Positions 1 to 10,400 of a stretch of 64,000 nucleotides of DNA are shown here, piece after piece. The DNA comes from Scolanthus callimorphus (lineage: Eukaryota > Cnidaria > Anthozoa > Actiniaria > Edwardsiidae), in contig CM066922.1 in the NCBI GenBank assembly GCA_033964015.1, positions 248,001 to 312,000 on the forward strand, read 5' to 3'. Under the pieces are notes generated by a model, which was given only the letters and a program-made list of their open reading frames with translations, ran no database searches and had not been told where the DNA came from. Numbering within the stretch: the stretch's first letter is position 1; every line of letters begins with the position of its first letter. Position numbers and translations under genes: made by a program.

Positions 1-1468
1 ATCGATCTCTTTCACGGCTTCAAAAAAGACTCAAATTTCTTCCAGATGACCTAAAGGCCTACTCTACTTATTGGAGAGCATGTCAAGAAGTTCATTTCGA
101 GAGTTCAGTGGAATTAACGTGATCTACGGTAAGTAACATCGCTTGTTTGCTCTCGAAAGACCGCTAAATTTGTGCTGAAATTGTGTTCAGTTTGGCGACT
201 GTCGCGGCCTCCAATTCAAACTACCCGAAAACTCTTTCGATATTTATAAATAAAGGGTATTACTCTTCACCGTTATATAATTATTTATCTAGTTTTCCAT
301 GTAACCTTGGCGAAATAGCTCATCGAACTTGGGCCTTGTGAAACAAGGGGAAAAATGGAAAACATTAAAATATCTGTAAAATATGCTTTATTTGTCTTAC
401 GATAATACAAAACAACTCCAGATGTTCGAAATTATGTCTGCTTTTGGGTTCTGAAATTTGTTTGCCACCACGAGCTGGAAATTTAGGTATTTTTAGTCTT
501 TCTGTGGGAACGGTAAAATCACGCTCTAAAACCGGAAGTTGGGCAAATTTTCGATGTTCGTGCAATTTGACCAAAATAAAAATCCGATGGATCTAAAACT
601 TATATTGTTCGAGGCTGTGACCAAAACCCTTTTGATGAGCCAATTTTGAGAGATTTGAAAAAAAATTATTTTGCAACCTTCAGGTGATCGTTAGTGCAAA
701 CCTCTCTTAATATCTTGAGAACGCAACATCGCTAGGTGACCAAACTTGGGTAAATTTATCTTCATGACCAGCACCAAAGTCACATGACGTCATCGATGAT
801 GTCATCAACCTAGAAAAGTTAACATTTCGAGAAAGGAACATCGCAAGGTGACCAAACTTCATGACAATGGGGGTCCAGCACCAAGGTCACTTAGTATAAC
901 GTTATCGATGACATCATCACAACTAGAAAATTGATATCTCGGGAAGGGAACAGGGCCAAAAGACCAAAACTTGGTATCCACGATTGCACTGAGGCACTCA
1001 GTGCCTTTGATAATTAATTTGCTTACATTCTCATTGAAGATTTGTGTCCCAACTGCGTCAATGGAGAATCTTTGTCTGCTATGGTAGAGTTCATTGGCAC
1101 TTCCTTCATGTCTACCTCCCCATCTGATTAACATGGATGGGGATCACGTGGGACACAAGTTTTGAAATTAATTTAGTGTTTTTTAAAGAAATCAATCGGC
1201 AAATTGGATATAATATAGATATGATAATCTTCATGAATAAAGGTAAAATTTTCAGTTATTTGATTCCTTAGCAAATCGACCTGGCAGAACTCTTGATTCT
1301 ATGACTTGATCAGACGTGAAGGTAGGAACTTCCAACAATTTCTACCATAGCGGATGACAATCAGGTTATGGAGAGGATAAGATTAATATCCAGATTAACA
1401 TTGACCAAGATTTGTTCCTCAGGTTACATGTAACTAATGTCATTTGTTATGACCTTGCTAATCTATAG
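1..1468. other. Left edge: GART intron sequence, no exon seen
   Basis: No GARS exon is visible before the acceptor at 1467-1468, so this is taken as intron. Bases about 690-960 hold two diverged copies of a phrase (ends in a conserved 'aggtgaccaaac' context with CRE-like TGACGTCA) that resembles the repeats at 32640-32800 and 60952-61500. Otherwise nothing recognisable. Confidence 0.5.
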
Positions 1469-4400
1469 ACCCTTGCCGACACGCTTGTGTTCCATGCAGG
1501 CACTGCCATAAAACACACAGAGGAGACAGGAGACCTTGTAGTCACCTCAGGTGGTCGTGTTCTTGCTGTTGTGTGCCTGGATAACTCAGTTGAGGAGGCC
1601 AAGAAGAGAGCATATGAGGGGGTCCTCAGAATCTGTTTTGATGAGGTTTATTACAGAAAGGACATAGCTGCTAAAGCTTGCAGGTAAAACATTATGGAGC
1701 TTGGACGTTAATGGCACAGTCAGTAAAGGAATTGGTAATCGCAAGGCTCACAATTGAATTTCTAAATAACTATAACCAATATTTGAGGTCTAGTTCAATT
1801 TCTTTAGATAGGCACAATTTCTCAAAATACATGCTGACGTGGAAAAACTCATGGTAGAAACTAAAGAAATTAAGAAATAGTTTTACACCCAAGTAAACAA
1901 AGTTAATAAAACAGGGGGGTCAGGGAGGGGTACATGTACACTGGGATAGAAATGAGGGGCAGGTTTGGGGTAGATAGATGAAGTATTTCTGGAGGATAAA
2001 AATGTACACATTTGGGTAATTTTTTAAATCAACAGATATGCCAGATCAACAGACTGTTTGGAACTTACAAATTAGTATGTTTTGGGATTGTACATGAATT
2101 CTGGAAAAATCGAGAGATACAGTAAAAAAGGACAATACAATGGCTTAATCTTGATTAGGTACCTTTTTCCATGACTCCTTACAATTATATCAATGTTGCC
2201 AAATTAATGTTTATGATTAATTTTGTTGTACTTGTTTGAGGCACAGGATGAAGCATGAAAATTACATATTTGGTGAATAAATGAAAATTTTGGATTATTT
2301 ATCTCGTATTATTTTGGAAAATAGTAGACAATTATAGTAGACAAATATTGCTATAAAAATGTTGACTTTATACGCCCTGCTATGTTTCTGCTGAATTCTT
2401 TAAAGCTGCAAAACATCCATCAAGCTTAAAGGGGAAGGAATCAAAATCAATCCATGTCAGTACTCTTTCACAAAGCTCAAGCCATATTACGGCCACTCAG
2501 TGGACATTGTGTGGACAAAATCGAAAAGAACGTTCAACCATAATTGCAATATGGTTGATCAAACTGTCCAGTCAATCGAGGAGTGAAATATTTTTTACCT
2601 TCTTATAGGAATTTAACGCTTCACTTAATTACCGCGAATTTAAAAAATCGCGGTAATGGTCGGTCGCGTGAGTTTCCTTTAACGTTAATTTCCAGATCAT
2701 TAAACAAGTTAAACGTCATTTTAGGACACATGATTTTCTATTATACTCCAGATGGACAAATACATGGAAGAATTCACTATTACTAGATCACAAATATCAA
2801 ACTAGATGGTAGATTTTGTTCTTTTACTTAGCAGCTGTTAATAAATCTGATTGGATTAGTCATTGTTTGCACTATTTCTACGTACATTTGTGCTTGATCG
2901 CCATAAGATTGAAATGCAACTTTCTGCCGTGTTTTTCAATATCGTTAATTTCCCTCATTTTAAAATCTTTAGCCCCTTTTCGCGTTAACGTTCTTTATTT
3001 GAATGTAATTTTCCCCCTCATTCACGTTAATTTAGGTCAAGTGAATTAACATCACGTTAATAACTACGAGCGTAAAAGTTTTATATCACGTGTCAGATCA
3101 AATAAAGAATTTGTTCAAGTTCTGTCCTCTCATAAAGCACTGCAGACTACACGTCGATAGCACATAGATAGCATAGAATAAAGTTTTTTTGATAATAGGT
3201 GCCGACGGAGAATGGGAAACCAAAACAGAAACGCAAAATTATGCAAACATTTCGGCAAAGAATTCGTTTTGTATAGGATGACTTCTTTTGCACATGAATT
3301 CAAGGGTCATTATAAAGGCTCTCCCACCGATATTTGTAGGAGGCAGCCATTGAACTATGCTGCGTCAGGTGTAAGTATTGATGCTGGCAATGCCCTTGTG
3401 AAGGCTATCAAGCCATTGGCAGCAGGAACAGCTAGAAAAGGGTGCAGTGCTGACTTGGGAGGTTTTGGAGGCTTTTTTGATTTACAAGCGGCTGGATTCA
3501 AAGACCCATTTCTGGTCAGTGGCACAGATGGCGTGGGAACCAAACTTAAGGTAATTAAGACAGATTTTACCAGGATTTCGAGCAATTTTGTCAAAAAGTG
3601 GTCAAAAATCCAGTTACTCAAAACTTTAGAACCCCTTGGCTTGATTTTGGTTTGCTTTGGAAGAACTGCATATAAGGAATAACCTGTGTTAGTTCCGCCA
3701 TGAAATTCGCACGGAAAGCGGAGATATTAAATTTCAAAGTTTTACCACCTGGAGGACAATAATAGGAAAACTCCATGTCAAGCGCAATTCTTCCATATCC
3801 CTATACCTTTGTATATAAACTTCGAAATGTATTTTCATAGGTTCCCTTCAAGATTTCTTGATGAAACTAACTCGAGTTACTTCTTGCATGCAAACCTTTC
3901 AAATGATGCTAAAATAAAGCCAATAGGTTTTGTACTTTCTGGGAACCCGATTTTTGGCCACCTGTTGCTCGAATCACTAAAACAATCTGTCTTAAATTGT
4001 TCTAGACATTAAAAGCAGCAACATCATGACCATTATCAACAACAACAACAACAACAGCAAAGACAACAACAATGTTGGTCTGATACTCACAGCTACTACT
4101 TTACAACAACGATTAAAGTGAAATACAAATTTACATGATTTTACAACTCGGGCTCAAATTGGCTCAACAGGAATTTACCAAAGATATATCTTAGGAGAAA
4201 GAGTGTGTTCTTGAAACTTTGTTCTTGAGGCTATTAAGAACTGAACAACCCATTAAGAGCGCAAAGTTTTCAGCATGACCATTTCATGTTTGTTGTGACA
4301 AGTGATTAAATATTCACGTTCCGAATGTAGTAAGCCGTGCCATTGGGCATTGCTAGTTGATTAAATTCGATTCCGATTTTTAAAGGAAAGATCTAATTAT

Positions 4401-7400
4401 CTTAGCTTGGCATACGTGTCAAGCTAGGAGACTCGAGACTTTAATAAAGTTTTTATTATTATCACACTGAAAGAATGGCATTCGTAGTAGGTCGTTCACT
4501 TTCATTGAACACTTTCATTGTCATAAGATATATTTCGGTCGTAAAATCATTTTTCGATTGAGCTTAAAATCAAGATATTTAAATTTCAAAAACCCAGTAA
4601 GCTTAACAAGAGACTAATATATAAAAGATCAATATTTTTTCATTGTTATCCTCAGATTTTGAATAGAGCATCTCCTGCTTGATAATTAAGAAATTGTAAT
4701 CTGTTCATGTCCCTCCTCCCCCCTTTCTTTCTTCCTCTCCCTCTATTTCATCGGGCATTCTATCCAACCGTGTGTCTATCTGTGCATCCATCTTCGTTCA
4801 TCTGTTTCAATAATCTGTCCTATCCCATTCTCGTACCCAGAGCTCGAGCCGGGGAGCTCTCTGTAAGAGAATGGTCCTATCCATCTGTCTGTCCGTCCAT
4901 CCTCCATCGGTCTTATCTATCCACCTCCATCTGTCCATCACTCTCTCCACTTGTCTGTCCACCCTTCCTTCCATCCATATGCTCGTCCGTCGTCTGTCCA
5001 TCTGTTTTTTCGTCCGTCCGTCCATCTGTCTCTCCATCTGTTTTTCCATTAAAAAGCAATAAATAAATTTCAAAAAGGTAAAATAGAAAATGTGCAAAAG
5101 ACTGAGGAAAATGTATGTCTGTCCATCTGTCCGTCCGTTCATCTGTCTGACTTTCCATTAATCTGTCTGTCCATTTCTGTCTGTTTATCTACATGTCTAT
5201 CCTTCCATCAATCCAACCCCCAAAGCTCGTGGCTTATACAGGTGTCTTCTAGGGCTTTTTATCCATTCGTTTACTTCACAGCAATGATATCATCCATCTT
5301 GTACATTAATCTCTTTAAGGTGGCTCAAAGCATTGATCGTCATGGCACAGTCGGCATTGACCTGGTTGCTATGTGTGTGAATGACATCCTAGCGCACGGT
5401 GCTGAGCCACTTATTTCCTGGATTACTTCGCTTGTGGCAAACTTGATGTTCATGTCGCTAAAGAAGTAGTCAAGGGTGTTACTGATGGCTGCCGACAAGC
5501 AGGATGTGCATTAATTGGAGGTATATTGCGTTAGTGTTTTTTTACTCGGGTGTGTGAAGCAAACAAGTAGTTGTTGTGGGACTTTATATAACTCGCTCAA
5601 TCCAGTGTTGGCATGGCTACTAGCGACTATATAATTGTAGTATAGTTATATGATAGTAGAGCTGTATCTTTGACGTAAAGAAGAAATCAAGGAAGAGCAT
5701 TCCCTCGTCCTAGGGAATTTATCAGCGGACAAAAGTGTACTCTTTTCCATACGTTTATAACATAGTAAACCACAGCTCTCGGCCAATCAGAGCGCGCGTT
5801 CTTTCGGCGCTATTCTATAAATGATGATAACTTTTCATAGTTGCGTATTTCAAACATGAATATTTTTTAGTTCTACACATCCCATCGCATGGTAAAATAA
5901 TAGCGTAAACAATAAGAATATAGACCGTACATGTTGGCTCCCCTAAATCATGACCAGTATCATTTCAAGAAGAGACCTGACTTTGTTTTTGTAATGGTCG
6001 CAGGTTTATTTTGTGCTTGTTCGTTTAATCCAAAGGCGAGACAGCTGAGATGCCTGGCATGTACCAAAAGGGAGAGTACGACATAGCAGGTTTTGCCGTG
6101 GGTGCGGTTGAGCGTGACCAAGTCCTCCCTCGTACCCAAACTATCCGACCTGGAGACTCAGTTATAGGACTAGCCTCCTCTGGTGTGCATAGCAATGGCT
6201 TTAGTCTCGTGCGTAAGGTGGCAGAGTCAGCAGGGCTGGACCTTAACTCGCCATCACCCTTCCCCGCCTCGTTACCTGGATACGAGGGCCTCCAATCAGT
6301 GACGAGTATTGGTGAGGCGCTACTGGTGCCGACACGGATCTACTGCAAGTCTGTGCTGCCATTGATGAAGGATGGAAAAGTCAAAGCATTTGCTCATATC
6401 ACTGGTAAATATGACTCATGGTCCGAAATTGCGATTCATGTGGGACGTAGATACGGCTATTTACCTTCCTCATCTCGCCTGTTTCTACGTAAGCGCCGAA
6501 ATTCGCAATCAGGCCACCCCGTAATGCGAGCATTTGCGCCTGGATAATTTTGGTGCGCGCGTAAAACTAAATTTATTATCTCTTACCTAGACCCGATGTT
6601 GGTCTTGTTTTATACTTCTTCCAGGTGGAGGTCTCGTAGAAAACATCCCCCGAATACTGCCGGATGATACTAGCGCCGTCCTGGATGCTAATATCTGGCG
6701 TGTGCATTCCGTGTTCGGATGGGTGTGGTCACAGGGGCGAGTACCAGTGGGTGATATGGCGCGCACCTTCAACTGTGGTGTGGGTGGGGTGCTAGTGGTG
6801 GACAGTAGTGATGTGGCGGTTGTCGTGGAGAGGTTACGAGAGGCAGGCGAAGAAGCGTGGAATATTGGACAGGTTCGTGATGAGTGGGCATACCAATAGA
6901 GTACTCAAGTGTGACGTCATAAATTTGAAAAATCTTGAATTTCCAATTTTAGTCCACGAATAATGAAAGACAAAGTGGAAAGAGGATCGGATGCAAAAAA
7001 TGAGGCAAATCGGTTGAAACGAGACCAAGATATTAAAGAAAATTATGTATTCATGGAACCATATCTCGGTCTCGTTGCAACCGATTCGCCTCATTTTTGG
7101 TGTGCAGCATTCATTTATTATGCCCTTTCCAAATCCAAGGACACATATTGCTTAATCGAAATTTTGTTTTTGTGACGTCATCACTTGACTACCCTATTCT
7201 GCTGGGCACTTTTTGGGAACTTGATCGAATTTGTAGCACTATTTTACGTTTGCAGCCTGAAGACTATGCACCCACCTTAGTCGCACATCCCTTAGTACGA
7301 GTTATCGCAGTGTTGGCTGGCGATTATGATTTTACTGAAAACATAAGGAAATACTCTTGAAGCATTTGCTTACTCAGACTATGCTTAACGAGATATCAGC

Positions 7401-10400
7401 CAATTGAACAATACCCAACAAGCAGTGTGTTCAGTCATGTACAACCAAATATTTCAACTTGTTTGACACTTGTCTGAAACAGACGAGCAAACGGAGCAGT
7501 GTTTTTGTTCATGTAGGTGGTCGATGTTAATCCGGAAGACGAGAGAGTGCGAATAAAGAATCTCGAAGCAGCTCTTGAAGAATCAACATTAGGCGTGACA
7601 ATTTGTCCCCCCATGGCACCCTCGTCATTAGGCCATGAAGATGGTGTCAAAAGACTGAAACTGAGTAACGGAGATGCAGCACAGCATAGGTAGGCCAATC
7701 CTTGTACTGCTTCTTGAGGGCGTTTTCAGCTAAACCAACGAGAAAATCACTAAAAAGCTTTGTTCTTGTATAGGCAATAACAAGTTTCTTTCCTGGAGAA
7801 AATAGGAAGTTCGTGCAAAATGGAGGGATTCTGTACTAAATAGTATAATAAATGTGCAGATGACATCATAGATGGATAGGAACTTACGCCACGAGACGCA
7901 GTCGAGTGGCATGACCGTTGTTCAAGACATGCTACAATGTCTTCTGTGCATCTCTTACAGATAGTTGTGCGATTTAGTTGTGTTGTGTTTTGTTTTCTCC
8001 AGACCCCGGGTGAAAGTGGGCGTGCTGATCTCTGGATCAGGGACGAACCTACAAGCTCTGATTGACAGTACATCACGTCATAACAGTAGTGCGGAGATCG
8101 TACTTGTGATCAGCAACAAGTCGGGGGTACAGGGACTCAAGCGCGCACAGGATGCTGGGATACCTACACTGGTAAAATGATACTTGGGTTATTGTTACCA
8201 TGGTCATAAAATAGATCTATGTTGTTATCTATATATTAATACCGCAAGAGAAATCGTGTCCGCACTCACTCCGCTTAGCAGTGAAGCTGTGCCGCAAAAC
8301 GAAGTTCACAAACCTGAAAAGAAAGTGGAAATCTCGACAGTAGGCGTCTTTTGTTGGAAAAGATTCACCTTGGGCTAAGTTCTAATTCAAGCGATTTCTT
8401 AAGGGAGGGACAAAGCCGCCATCGACGCCATGTTGAAATTTCTCACAGCCGAAAGCACCATCCAGACCTAAATGGTTCTGTCACAGATTACTTACAGTTA
8501 TGTGCAGGGATAATTCTAATTCGAAAGCTTTGAGCTGAGAAAATGTTACCACTGCCTTCCTTTGCAGAGCGCACGCTAAGTCATGAATGATATTCTATTA
8601 ATTTTTAAAGACACTATACTATAAGTAAAATAAATTTCCCCCCTTATACTCCGTGAATTTTTCACGGGCATCAGCTAGTTATTACTATTATTATTATTAA
8701 AAATGAAAAACTAGTAAATGATTTTGAAAGACCAGTCCTCATGGTTACGTAAAAACGATGGTAGGACTAGATTTTGTATGGATTTCCGTGCGCAATCAAT
8801 CTCCATTTTTAGTAGCTGATCTTATCTCACGGTGCGCAAAGGATTTGTCACAAGGAACGTTTCTATTTAACGATTTAAGATTTTTTTAGAACTTCGAGCA
8901 ATTTTGCCAGAAAGCGGCAAAAAATCTTGTTACTCGAAATAAAGAAGTTGTTGCTTTGAATTTAGTCTCATTTGAAAGGTCTTTATGGTAGTAAAAAAAT
9001 TTCCAGAGGAAGCTGAGAAAATAAATTTTACTTTTTACAGATAGACATATTTTTCGATGTCAATCGCAGCCTATATAGATTCTATAGAATTTTTCCATTT
9101 TTGAACGCTTATTTCTGTGACGGCGCGAACCCAGTCCTCTGTCTTTTGTGATATTTCGAAGTGTGGACCACAAATCTACAAATTAGGATAGAAATCATTG
9201 AGTAACACTATTTTTGGCCAAACGTTGCTCGAAGTTGTAAAATAAGACAAGATTTGATGAGATCTGAGGAGATTGAAACGTGTTTATGCGCAATAGGCTC
9301 TTTGCAACTGAACAGTAATGTGCTTGTTAATTTGCTACAAGCCTAGGAATAGACGTCTAGATTCACTGGAGAGCAAACAAACGTTTTGGCTGACTTGTTT
9401 ACGAAATTGCAATCGAATGTCAATAGACAAAATCGGCTAACGGTGTTTACATTTTGTTGCCATCCATTTCAGATCATGTGATGATTCCTATAGGTGGATA
9501 CTTTTGTTCGTACTTTTACAAACATTCGTGCACTCGGTCGAGTGAGAAACATTTCACAATTGTAACCACCCAAAGGAATCATCACATGACTTGAATTGGG
9601 TGGCAACAAGATGTAAACACCGTTAGCCGATGTGGTATATTGATTTGTAATCGATTTGGTCTATTGAAGTGTTTTTAGGATAAAAGAATACAGATCAACT
9701 ATGTTCCAATTTTTTGCTCTCCAGTACAACCATGCGACAGACAACTGCAAAGAGCCTATTGTAATATTTTATGAACGCGTGGCGATGCAACAAAAAGCTT
9801 TCTGATTGGCTAATTTGAGATTTAGCTAATTTGCGATACAACAAAAAGCTTTCTGATTGGCTAATTTGAGATGTAGCTAATTTGCGATACAACAAAAAGC
9901 TTTCTGATGGCTAATTTGAGATGTAGCTAATTTGCGATGCAACAAAAAGCTTTCTGATTGGCTAATTTGAGATGTAGCTAATTTGCGATGCAACAAAATG
10001 CTTTCTGATTGGCTAATTTGAGAGCAAGAAATGAGCTGGTGCTTCTTGAATTGCTTCTACTAATTGTCTTCTTGTGCCCTCTTTAGGTGATCAAGCACAA
10101 AGATTTCAAGAGCCGACTCGACTTTGACATGGCCATGCAGGCAGCCCTCGAGAAAGCGGAAGTCGAGATGGTGTGTCTAGCTGGTTTTATGAGGATTCTG
10201 TCTGGCGAGTTCGTACGGAAATGGAATGGTCGTCTCCTCAATATTCATCCCGCTCTGCTCCCCTCCTTCAAGGGAATGGACGCTCACAAGCAAGCTTTAG
10301 AGTCGGGCGTGTGTATTTCTGGTTGCACCGTGCATTTCGTGGTGGTAAGTTGTAAATATTCTTTTTTAGTAACATCACTAGTGGCTGCCTCGTACCCAGG

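Noticed and set aside
4707..5158. Long overlapping open frames on both strands
   Set aside because: They are translations of a pyrimidine-rich minisatellite; composition is only Ser, Cys, Pro and their complements.
5320..5520. GART exon interpreted as a pseudogene because of the stop
   Set aside because: Only one base is missing in a T-run, all other exons are intact and phase-consistent, and the same kind of lesion is seen in other genes.
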